Origin: JBIOYL01 sp044870185
GTDB lineage: Bacteria; Actinomycetota; CALGFH01
Reading direction: 5' to 3'
Assembly: GCA_044870185.1 (NCBI GenBank)
Contig: JBIOYL010000278.1
Coordinates: forward strand, 1 to 12,662
DNA: 12,662 bases
Part shown: positions 1 through 6,112 of the stretch, piece after piece
Position numbering within the stretch: the first letter of the stretch is position 1
How the letters are laid out: each line of letters begins with the position of its first letter
The notes under the pieces: model-generated
Seen by the model: the letters and a program-made list of their open reading frames with translations, nothing else
Database searches by the model: none
Told to the model about the DNA's origin: nothing
Translations under genes and position numbers: made by a program

Positions 1-56
1 CAACCGACCGGCAGGGGCACGATCTTTCGTCAGGACTCAAGGTCCAGGAGGCACAA

Positions 57-125
57 GTGCTCACCCGCCGGCGGCTACCTACCCATCAGGAGTCTGCCGG
101 ATGGCTGGCTCCCAGGACTCATTAG
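57..125 (+). other. possible 22-codon leader ORF upstream of the SMP-30 gene
   Basis: A GTG at 57 follows a perfect AGGAGG (46-51) by 5 nt and opens 22 codons to TAG at 123-125. The stop sits on the ribosome binding site of the next gene (AGGAG 124-128). The peptide begins MLTRRRLPTH, a basic start like the n-region of a Tat signal, but no hydrophobic stretch follows. It may be a leader peptide, the 5' stub of a deleted gene, or chance. No function can be given. Confidence 0.25.
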
Positions 126-134
126 GAGTCTTCA

Positions 135-995
135 GTGCCTGAACCGCAAGTCCTGCTGACCGGGATCGTGTTCGGCGAGTCGCCGCGTTGGGGACGCGAT
201 GGCCGTCTGTGGTTCGCCGACTGGGGCACCCACGAGATCGTCGCCGTCGATCTCGAAGGCAACAGCGACGTCATGGTCCGGCTGCACTCCACCTCATTTC
301 AGGCCATCTGCATCGACTGGCTGCCGGACGGCCGCCTGCTCATCGTCTCGTCGAGCGACGGGGTGCTGCTGCGAAGGGACCCCGACGGCTCGCTTGTGAC
401 CCACGCCGACCTGAGCGGCCTCTCCGACCGCGGCTGGAACGAGGTGGTCGTGGACAGCCGCGGCAACGCCTACGTCAACGGCGGCGGCTTCGACCTGATG
501 GCCGGTGAGCGCTTCGCCCCTGGCATCGTCGCGCTGGTCACGCCCGACGGCTCGGCCCGGCAGGTGGCGGACGGCATCGCGTTCCCCAACGGCATGGCCG
601 TGACGCCAGACAACTCGACGCTGATCGTCGCCGAGTCGTACGCGAACAAGCTCACCGCCTTCGACATCGCAGCCGACGGCAGCCTGTCGCACCGGAGGGT
701 GTGGGCCGACCTCGCCGACGGCGTCCCCGACGGCATCTGCCTGGACGCGGAGGGCGCCGTCTGGTATGCGGACGTCCCCAACAAGCGGTGTGTGCGCGTG
801 CGCGAAGGCGGCGAGCTGCTGCAGACGGTCGACTTGAAGCTCGGCTGCTTCGCCTGCATGCTCGGGGGCGAGGACAGGAGAACGCTGTTCCTGGTGGTCA
901 GGGAGTGGCGTGGGCTGCAGAGCACGGCCGACCGGGAGCGAAGGGGTCAGATCCTGACCGTCCCGGCACCCGAACCGGGTGCCGGCTGGCCGTAG
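135..995 (+). CDS. SMP-30/gluconolactonase/LRE family protein
   Basis: A 286-residue beta-propeller hydrolase of the SMP-30/Gluconolaconase/LRE-like family. Characterised members hydrolyse sugar lactones or other esters and bind one divalent metal in the centre of a six-bladed propeller. The expected ligands are visible: E15 in FGESPRW, N102 in GWNEVVVD, N152 in FPNGMAVTPDN and D199 in VPDGICLD. Length is normal for the family and no signal peptide is seen, so it should be cytoplasmic. The GTG start at 135 is supported by AGGAG at 124-128 with 6 nt spacing. It stands alone on this strand; the next gene converges on it. The substrate cannot be told from sequence: sugar lactone, aromatic-derived lactone or another ester are all possible. 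Confidence 0.9.
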   Translation: MPEPQVLLTGIVFGESPRWGRDGRLWFADWGTHEIVAVDLEGNSDVMVRLHSTSFQAICIDWLPDGRLLIVSSSDGVLLRRDPDGSLVTHADLSGLSDRGWNEVVVDSRGNAYVNGGGFDLMAGERFAPGIVALVTPDGSARQVADGIAFPNGMAVTPDNSTLIVAESYANKLTAFDIAADGSLSHRRVWADLADGVPDGICLDAEGAVWYADVPNKRCVRVREGGELLQTVDLKLGCFACMLGGEDRRTLFLVVREWRGLQSTADRERRGQILTVPAPEPGAGWP

Positions 996-1100
996 GCAGC
1001 TGAGCGGGCGCACCACAGGTCGCGCAGCGCGCCTTGCAGAGGATTCTGAGCTACCACGGGCCGTCGGTATTCGCGCCGATCGCCACACCGTCGGGGCTCG

Positions 1101-1724
1101 TCAGCTCACCACGACCACGTCGTCCACGTGCGCCACGAACTCCCGCGAGCGCACCTCGGCCGCCTGCTCGTACCGCGCAATGCGATCCTCCCATGCCGCC
1201 TGCACCCCGAACGCCAAGCGCGCGAACCCCGTTGACCGCACCGCCTCACCCAACGCCACCGGGTCGTCGGGCGGGTGCACGCGGACAGGGTCGCCGACGG
1301 CGACCATGTTCGGCGGAAGGAAGAACTCATCAGGGACCACCGCGCCGGCGTGGACCAGCGCACCCACGGCCACCGATCCACCAGCCCCAATCCGCGCGGC
1401 GTGCAGCACGGTCGCGCCCGTGGCGACGTACGCACAGCGGTCGATCCGACAGCCCAACAGCGTGGCGTGCGGCCCGACGAAGACATGATCGGCGAGCACG
1501 ACCGGCCGAGGGGTCCCGCCGGCCGCGGTGGCACGGAGCACCGCATGCTCGCACACGATTGCGCACTCACCCACCTCGATCCGTGACGCTTCGGCGTCCA
1601 GGACCGCGCCGTACATCACCCGGGCGCGCGGGCCGATGCGCACGTCACCGACGAGCGTGGCGGTCGGCGCGACGAACGCGGACGGGTCGATCACCGGCTC
1701 ACGGCCGCGATGGCGGAGCAGCAT
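1101..1724 (-). CDS. gamma-carbonic-anhydrase-like hexapeptide-repeat protein, zinc site incomplete
   Basis: A 207-residue left-handed beta-helix protein. Residues about 10-145 carry hexapeptide repeats (DPSAFVAPTATLVGDVRIG and following), then a C-terminal helix, the layout of YrdA/CamH-type gamma carbonic anhydrases that form trimers. H60 fits the first zinc histidine. The paired histidines expected in GHxxxxHGC are replaced: the segment reads VGPHATLLGC, giving P85 and L90, with a stray H86. I therefore doubt classic carbonic anhydrase activity; a different metal geometry or a non-catalytic role is possible. The ATG at 1724 is preceded by AAGGAG with 5 nt spacing. The reading frame stays open upstream to 2237, but that part has no family likeness and overlaps another gene remnant, so I exclude it. 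It converges with the SMP-30 gene. Confidence 0.82.
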   Translation of the reverse strand: MLLRHRGREPVIDPSAFVAPTATLVGDVRIGPRARVMYGAVLDAEASRIEVGECAIVCEHAVLRATAAGGTPRPVVLADHVFVGPHATLLGCRIDRCAYVATGATVLHAARIGAGGSVAVGALVHAGAVVPDEFFLPPNMVAVGDPVRVHPPDDPVALGEAVRSTGFARLAFGVQAAWEDRIARYEQAAEVRSREFVAHVDDVVVVS

Positions 1725-1900
1725 GGAGACTCCTTCCGTCGTGCTGAACTGGAGTAGACACGCCGATGCCACGATGCCCGGCTCCGGACACGGCAAGCAA
1801 CGACCTGACCGGGCCCTGATGGCGGCTGTCGGAAGGAACGCCGATCCGTGGTCGGCGGCCCGCGCCCCTGAGCGGCGGCTCGCCTCGGTATCCTCGGTCC

Positions 1901-2163
1901 ATGCGCAGTGTCGGCCTGCTCCATCCCGGTGAGATGGGCGCCTCGATCGGCGCTGCCCTGCGCCGGGCCGGGATCGAGGTGCTGTGGCTCTCGGCCGGTC
2001 GAGGGCCGGCCACCCGACGCCGCGCGCAGGCAGCGGCCCTGACCGAGTGGCCGCCGCCGAGCTGTACCGCAGGCTGGCCGCTTGCAAGGACCTCGAGGGC
2101 GACCCGCCGCTCGAGGAGGTGCTGGAGCGGGTGGCGGCGCGGAACGAGGCGGCGCGGTCCTGA
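1901..2163 (+). pseudogene. NAD(P)-dependent oxidoreductase (6PGDH-like/DUF1932), middle deleted
   Basis: The ATG at 1901 opens a Rossmann start, MRSVGLLHPGEMGASIG, as in the NAD-binding domain of 6-phosphogluconate-dehydrogenase-like oxidoreductases. It stays recognisable for about 48 codons, to around 2040. From 2041, in a different frame, the sequence reads AAAELYRRLAACKDLEGDPP and ends at TGA 2161-2163; this looks like the C-terminal end of the same family (DUF1932 domain). A full protein is near 280 residues, so roughly 190 residues are missing and the two ends are out of frame. A functional enzyme is not possible. The frame from 1901 runs on to 2209 without family likeness. No clear ribosome binding site precedes 1901. 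The gene is divergent from the gamma-CA-like gene. Confidence 0.72.
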
Positions 2164-2244
2164 CGGGTGCCCGCGGTCGGCCACCGCGACGCCGCCTTCA
2201 CCCTGCTGACCGTCGCCCTACCACCCGACCGGCGCAATTGTTCG

Positions 2245-2673
2245 TCATGGACCGGCCTGTTGGAGCGCTGCGATCAGGCAGGCGAACGCGAGCAGGTCGA
2301 GGAGTACGCGCACGACGTGCAGGCGTTCCCAGCGGCTGCGGAGGGTGCGCCACTCGGCGGCGTCGCCCTCGGTGGGGAATGCCTCGGTGCGCAGGTTGAG
2401 GGGCATGCTGCCGAGCAGCGTGATCGCCAGCATCGCCGCCAGCGCGGCCGTGGCCACCACGGCCAGGCCGAACCCGGGATCGCCGGCCAGCGCGGCGGTG
2501 GCCGCGGCGGTGACCACCAGCGTGGTGGTCATCACCACGAGCATGATCTGCCGGAGCCGGTGGGTCAGGGCCCGTTCCGCCGCGATCTGGGTCGGCAGCG
2601 GCAAGGCGCGCAGGGCGGGGTGCAGCGCCGTCAGCGTCGCCAGCTCGTTGCCGGCGAACAGCCCGGTCAGCAC
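2245..2673 (-). CDS. DUF1772 (anthrone-oxygenase-like) membrane protein, probably frameshifted at its 5' end
   Basis: A 142-residue hydrophobic protein with the DUF1772 pattern: LTGLFAGNELATLTALHPAL at the start, a membrane segment at about residues 43-63, another at 67-88 and a last one near 120-138. DUF1772 proteins are small four-helix membrane proteins related to anthrone oxygenase; most have no known role. The frame as it stands can only begin at GTG 2673, in the middle of what should be the first helix. The missing start (MTSAIVVVSV) is in another frame from GTG 2704, which overlaps the padR stop as GTGA. Removing one G from the GGG at 2674-2676 joins them into one protein. Either a mutation broke the gene, or this is a sequencing error and the true span is 2245-2704. 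Confidence 0.75.
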   Translation of the reverse strand: MLTGLFAGNELATLTALHPALRALPLPTQIAAERALTHRLRQIMLVVMTTTLVVTAAATAALAGDPGFGLAVVATAALAAMLAITLLGSMPLNLRTEAFPTEGDAAEWRTLRSRWERLHVVRVLLDLLAFACLIAALQQAGP

Positions 2674-2700
2674 CCACGCTGACCACGACGATCGCGCTGG

Positions 2701-3315
2701 TCACCGGTCACCTCTGGGGAGGGGCGGGGCGCTGGCGTTGTCGCTGGTGGCTCGACCGCCGCCGCCGGTCCCGCGAGGCGTTGGCCGGTTGCGGAGCGTC
2801 TGGTCCACCTCGGCGGTCCAGGCGAGGATGGCCTTGCGGGTTCGGACGCCATGGCGGGCGACGAGCTGGCCGAACAGCCCCTCGGGGATCGCGTCCAGCT
2901 TGCCGACGGTGGCCTCCAGGTCGGCCAGGTCCATGGCCACGGCCTCGCGGTAGTCGGCCAGCAGCGCCTGGACCTGCGCGGTGTCGAGCTGCCGGGCGAA
3001 GAAGAGCTTGACCAGGAACTCGTTGCGTTGCTGGGGCGGCTGGAACCCGGGCCGGATCAGCCAGTCGACCAGCGCGCGGTGGCCCCGCCCGGTGAGCCGG
3101 TAGACCCGCTTGTCCGGCACGCGCTGCTGGCGGATGTCGGTGCCGGCGACGTAGCCGAGCTGCTCCAGCCGCCGGAGCTCCCGGTAGACCAGGCTGCGGT
3201 GCATGGGCCAAAAGTAGCCCAGGGACTTGTCGGCGAACGCGGCCAGCTGGTAGCCGGACATCTCCCGGATCGCCAGCAGGCCAAGCAGCGCGAAGGAGGA
3301 GGTGGGCAGGTCCAT
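2701..3315 (-). CDS. PadR family transcriptional regulator
   Basis: A 204-residue regulator. Residues 1-90 form the PadR winged helix (ALLGLLAIREMSGYQLAAF, then SLVYRELRRLEQLGYVAG and the wing VPDKRVYRLTGRGHRAL). Residues 95-175 are the helical C-terminal dimerisation domain of the Vir_act_alpha_C type. The last 25 residues are a low-complexity Arg/Gly/Pro tail. The ATG at 3315 fits the family start; no strong ribosome binding site precedes it. Its stop overlaps the GTG start of the DUF1772 gene as GTGA, so the two are probably co-translated and the regulator likely controls its membrane partner. The upstream inverted repeats suggest autoregulation, and control of the divergent DUF3237 gene while that was intact. 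The ligand is unknown. Confidence 0.88.
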   Translation of the reverse strand: MDLPTSSFALLGLLAIREMSGYQLAAFADKSLGYFWPMHRSLVYRELRRLEQLGYVAGTDIRQQRVPDKRVYRLTGRGHRALVDWLIRPGFQPPQQRNEFLVKLFFARQLDTAQVQALLADYREAVAMDLADLEATVGKLDAIPEGLFGQLVARHGVRTRKAILAWTAEVDQTLRNRPTPRGTGGGGRATSDNASAPPLPRGDR

Positions 3316-3321
3316 TCTCGG

Positions 3322-3372
3322 CTCGACTAGTCGACAGTAGACTAGTTGAGTCTACCACCGCCGAGGTGGTAG
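3322..3372. promoter_or_regulatory. operator region with three overlapping inverted repeats between padR and the DUF3237 remnant
   Basis: Three repeats lie in tandem. First, ACTAGTC (3326-3332) with GACTAGT (3340-3346), extendable to 11-nt arms 3322-3332/3340-3350 with one mismatch. Second, GTAGACT (3337-3343) with AGTCTAC (3349-3355). Third, CTACCACC (3352-3359) with GGTGGTAG (3365-3372), perfect with a 5-nt loop. The first two contain TAGTCT/TAGACT sequences that could serve as -10 boxes in either direction. They lie in the 92-bp gap between two divergent starts. An operator for PadR is inferred; the third repeat could also act as an RNA hairpin in the rightward transcript. Confidence 0.6.
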
Positions 3373-3407
3373 CCGCTTGGTCACGCCGCGGGAAGAGGGA
3401 GAGGTCC

Positions 3408-3690
3408 GTGCGCCTGGAGCCGCTGCTTGCCGTGACGGCAAGGATGCAGCCACACGAGATCGGCCCGACGCCGGCCGGCAGACGAATCGACCTGCACCTG
3501 GCCGGGGACTCCGATCCAGACGGTCGCGTCCAGGCACCTCGAGGGCGTGGACTACCTGACCGTCCGGGCAGATGGGGTGCTGCAGCTGAACGTGCACGCC
3601 ACGTTGCGCACCGCCGAGGGCGACCTGGTGGCGGTCAGAGCGCGGGGGATGGCCACGCCGACGCCTGCGGGCACGATGGCCGGCAGGCTG
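3408..3690 (+). pseudogene. DUF3237 family protein, frameshifted and truncated
   Basis: GTG 3408 follows GGGAGAGG and opens VRLEPLLAVTARMQPHEIG followed by PTPAGRRIDLHLAG, the usual start of a DUF3237 protein. The similarity then moves to another frame, where from about 3538 it reads LEGVDYLTVRADGVLQLNV and HATLRTAEGDLVAVRARG, the DUF3237 core. The frame change lies between about 3500 and 3540. The C-terminal half of the usual roughly 150-residue protein is absent: from about 3700 the DNA matches a SnoaL-like gene on the other strand. DUF3237 has no established function. The gene was divergent from padR and shares its operator region. Confidence 0.6.
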
Positions 3691-3699
3691 GCCTGCACC

Positions 3700-3986
3700 T
3701 TGTTCACTCGGGTGAAGTCGTTGCGCCAGCGCCCGGCGACCCAGACCGCTTGGCCGTCGTGGACGGCGGCCTGCAGGTAGGTCCAGGTGCCGGTCGCACG
3801 GTCGCCGTCGACGACGATCGACTCGCTGCCGGGCAGGTGCAGCGAGAAGGTCAGGTGCTCACGGTTGGCGGCGATCTCGACCCCGTCGCGTCTGTGGTCG
3901 GCTGCGTCGAGGTAGGCGGCCATGAGCCGCCGGATCGCGCCCTCGGACTCCAACGCGTCCAGGGACCTGGCAAGGTCGCCGTGTAT
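3700..3986 (-). pseudogene. SnoaL-like / NTF2-fold protein remnant with internal deletion
   Basis: The minus strand reads GDLARSLDALESEGAIRRLM then AAYLDAADHR, a typical N-terminal helix of a SnoaL-like (NTF2 fold) protein. Soon after come ESIVVDGDRATGTWTYLQAA and WVAGRWRNDF, which belong to the C-terminal sheet. The stretch between is far too short, so about 30-50 residues seem to be missing, probably near 3868-3890. The final strand after DFTRV (3706-3720) is lost at the junction with the DUF3237 remnant. The codon where a start would be expected (3984-3986) is ATA, preceded by GAGAGGGAG, so the start may also be mutated. NTF2-fold proteins of this group include small isomerases and hydratases; none can be assigned here. 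Confidence 0.6.
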
Positions 3987-4059
3987 GGGCTCCCTCTCTG
4001 GTGGTTGGGTGACAGGCCGGGGACAGCGTGCCGCCGGCGCGGTGGCCGGTCGATCCCAG

Positions 4060-4324
4060 GCGACGTGGGATATCCGAGCCGGCCCGGGTCCACCTCGGCG
4101 CGGTACATGCGCGTGGCCGCCACCGGCGAGATCGCGTTCACCCGGATCCCGAGCGGCTCCCCTGCGGCGGCCAGGGCGTGCAGGAGGCCGAACTGGGCTG
4201 CCTTGCCCGCGCTGTAGGCGACCAGGTCCGGGGCGGCCGCCTCCAGGTACAAGGCGACCCCGGAGACCGTCAGCAGGATGCGGCCGTAGCCGCGCGCCGT
4301 CATGTGGGGCCAGGCCGCCCGCAC
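4060..4324 (-). pseudogene. short-chain dehydrogenase/reductase (SDR) internal fragment
   Basis: About 85 residues of an SDR core are present. They run from AAWPHMTARGYGRILLTVSG, with the catalytic Ser strand, through YSAGK (the YxxxK motif) and LGIRVNAISPVAATRMYRAE, the segment after the active site. The N-terminal Rossmann half with the TGxxxGxG cofactor motif is absent, as is the C-terminal substrate part beyond about 4070. A full enzyme would be 250-300 residues. The GTG at 4324 lies inside the family sequence, so it is not a true start. The upstream edge abuts an ArsR-type fragment of opposite orientation, and the downstream side leads to the SnoaL-like remnant on the same strand, so the two may once have been in one operon. 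Confidence 0.68.
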
Positions 4325-4328
4325 CGAC

Positions 4329-4622
4329 CGCCTGGCCGCCCCCGGACGCGGCCTCGACTACCGGCTCGGCGGTGCCCGCCTGCTCGCCGACCTCGGCGTC
4401 GGTGTGGCGGGTGGCCGCCGGCCGCTGGTGCGCTACTGCGTCGACTGGAGCGAGCAGCGCCACCACCTGGCCGGGGCGCTCGGTGCCGCGCTGGCGTGGC
4501 GGCTGTTGGAGCTGGGCTGGCTGCGCCACGCCGACCGCGGCCGCGCCGCCCACGTCACCCCGGCCGGGGCTGCCGGGCTGCGCCGGACCTTCGCGATCGA
4601 GGCTGGCGGCACGGGCCGCTGA
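4329..4622 (+). pseudogene. ArsR-type helix-turn-helix regulator, C-terminal half only
   Basis: Reading to TGA 4620-4622, this frame gives YRLGGARLLADLGVGV, then RPLVRYCVDWSEQRHHLAG, ALGAALAWRLLELGWLRH and THVTPAGAAGLRRTF-like sequence. It resembles the C-terminal half of long (about 220-residue) actinobacterial ArsR/SmtB-type regulators, with the conserved C-DWSE-R-HLAG-LG pattern. The N-terminal winged helix that binds DNA is missing; the DNA before about 4329 belongs to the SDR fragment on the other strand. The ATG at 4302 is thus not a genuine start. A functional repressor is unlikely. Confidence 0.6.
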
Positions 4623-4671
4623 GCGGCACCTGTGGTCCTGCTCGGCGGCGTGGGCTGCCGGACCGGCACGG

Positions 4672-5805
4672 TCATCCCGGCTGGGGCAGCAGGTCGGCGC
4701 CGAAGTCGCCGGCGGGATCGCGCCAGACGGAGTGGGCGTGGTTGGCGCCGTCCTGGGTGTTGTCGTACTCGATCAGCAGCCGCGGGCCCTGGACACGGTA
4801 GTAGTGCGGCCGGCCGGGCTCGCCGCCGCCGGCCCAGGCGAAGTGCGGTGCCTCCAGCGCCGGCCCGGCCGCCCGCCGCCGCTGGAGGGCGGCGACCGCG
4901 TCGGGCAGGCGGCCCAGGTACTGGCCGACCAGCCGCTCGAGCAGGGCCCGCTGCGGCGGCGTCATCCGGGCTGCTGCCAGCCCGCTCGGCGTGGGCTGGT
5001 AGCCCACCGCGGCCAGCCGCTCGTCGGCTGCGCCCAGCCACGCCCGGTGCTCGGCCTCCCGCGTCGCGAGCAGCCGCACGGCCGGCTCGGGCAGCGGCAC
5101 GCCGAACAGCTCCTGGCGGGGCTTGGGCAGCGCGCCCGCCTCCACGAACGGCCGGTTGGCCTGCACCACGTCGGGTGGCGGCACCGGTGACAGCACCGCC
5201 TGGGCCCGCTGGTCGGGCGCCAGCGCGCCGAGCAGCTCGCGGCCCAGCTCCTCCTCGGCGGCCAGGGGCCGCAGCACGTCCGGGCCGACCAGCGGGGAGG
5301 TGGCCGGGTTGGCGCCGACGAACAGGGGGCTGGCCGCCACCTGCCCGCCGACGATGGTGTAGTTGAGGGCCAGGTGGTGGCCGCCGACGCGCCAGCCCCA
5401 CGCGGGACCGCCGGGCTCGCCGAAGACGCTGAGGTAGTACAGCAGGGGGTCACGGCCGCGGCTCGGGGCGGGCCGTCCCGGGTAGGGCGTGCGCCAGCCC
5501 TCGGCGGCGTCCAGCACGTTCTCCAGCCCCATAACGGTGGCCGCCAGCACGTACCCTGGCCGGCTGAGCCCGCTGGCCAGCAGCTGGTGCGCCAGGCGCT
5601 GCTGGGCGGGGTCCAGCTCGGCCAGCGGCAGGCCCCCCTGCTCGGTGGGGACGTAGTACCAGCGGGTACGCTCCTCGGGCGCAGGGAAGCCGAACCATGC
5701 CTTGCGCCGCTGGGCGGGGGTCAACGATCCCAGCCAGGCGCCGGCCGCCTGCGCCATCCGGTCCAGCACCGCGCCCAGCCGCAGATCGGCTTCGGCGGCG
5801 GTCAT
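4672..5805 (-). CDS. DUF3500 domain-containing protein
   Basis: A 377-residue intact protein of the DUF3500 family. Recognisable parts are FGFPAPEERTRWYYVPTEQG near the N terminus, GLSRPGYVLAATVMGLENVL, then YYLSVFGEP, GWRVGGHHLALNYTIVGG and SPLFVGANPA in the middle, and EYDNTQDGANHAHSVWRDP near the C terminus. The two adjacent His and the NHAHSVWRD segment look like a possible metal or active site, but no biochemical role of the family is known to me. No signal peptide or membrane segment is seen. The ATG at 5805 follows GGACGAGCGGG. The frame is open upstream to 6405, but that part has no likeness to DUF3500 and crosses another gene remnant. The start overlaps the stop of a 19-residue ORF as ATGA. 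It converges on the ArsR remnant. Confidence 0.87.
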   Translation of the reverse strand: MTAAEADLRLGAVLDRMAQAAGAWLGSLTPAQRRKAWFGFPAPEERTRWYYVPTEQGGLPLAELDPAQQRLAHQLLASGLSRPGYVLAATVMGLENVLDAAEGWRTPYPGRPAPSRGRDPLLYYLSVFGEPGGPAWGWRVGGHHLALNYTIVGGQVAASPLFVGANPATSPLVGPDVLRPLAAEEELGRELLGALAPDQRAQAVLSPVPPPDVVQANRPFVEAGALPKPRQELFGVPLPEPAVRLLATREAEHRAWLGAADERLAAVGYQPTPSGLAAARMTPPQRALLERLVGQYLGRLPDAVAALQRRRAAGPALEAPHFAWAGGGEPGRPHYYRVQGPRLLIEYDNTQDGANHAHSVWRDPAGDFGADLLPQPG

Positions 5806-5861
5806 CCCCGCTCGTCCTTGTCGGTCACTGTCCTGCTCCGGTCGGAGGCCTCTGGCGTCAT
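5802..5861 (-). CDS. possible 19-residue leaderless ORF coupled to the DUF3500 gene
   Basis: The ATG at 5861 begins MTPEASDRSRTVTDKDERG and ends at TGA 5802-5804, which overlaps the DUF3500 ATG as ATGA. Six nucleotides upstream of the ATG is TACAGT (5868-5873), a good -10 box, so a transcript could begin at the ATG itself. The peptide is charged with no hydrophobic part. It may be a leader ORF that feeds ribosomes into the DUF3500 start, or chance. Another 30-codon ORF (5865-5957, ATG with GGAGG upstream) ends just before it. Confidence 0.3.
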   Translation of the reverse strand: MTPEASDRSRTVTDKDERG

Positions 5862-5867
5862 CGCTCA

Positions 5868-5873
5868 ACTGTA
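5868..5873 (-). promoter_or_regulatory. candidate -10 box TACAGT of the DUF3500 transcript
   Basis: On the minus strand TACAGT matches the actinobacterial TANNNT consensus and is followed by exactly 6 nt (TGAGCG) and an ATG. This is the spacing expected for leaderless transcription. No convincing -35 element was found 16-19 nt further upstream. Confidence 0.35.
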
Positions 5874-6112
5874 GCCTGGACCGGTACGCCTGCCGGTCGA
5901 GGCGGTGCCCGCGCCGCCAGCTCCCGGGTGCCCGCCGGACGCCGTCGCCCTTGCCATCACACTGCCTCCGGGGTTGCGCTCTCCGAGCTTGCGCTGCGCG
6001 GACGGCGCTGGCGCCCGTCGGTCTGGGGCATGGGTCGGCCCCCTGGAGCCTCCTCGACGGGTTGGCAGGTCGTCTGGCAGATGTCCGCGACCACAGCCGC
6101 AGGCTCCCTGTA

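Noticed and set aside
1725..2237. N-terminal extension of the gamma-CA-like gene in an open frame
   Set aside because: The ATG at 1724 has a strong ribosome binding site and fits the family start; the extension is Arg/Ser/Pro-rich and overlaps the oxidoreductase remnant.
3922..5190. Plus-strand open frame of 422 codons
   Set aside because: Composition is Arg/Pro/Ala-rich and it lies antisense to SDR, SnoaL-like and DUF3500 sequences that are recognisable.
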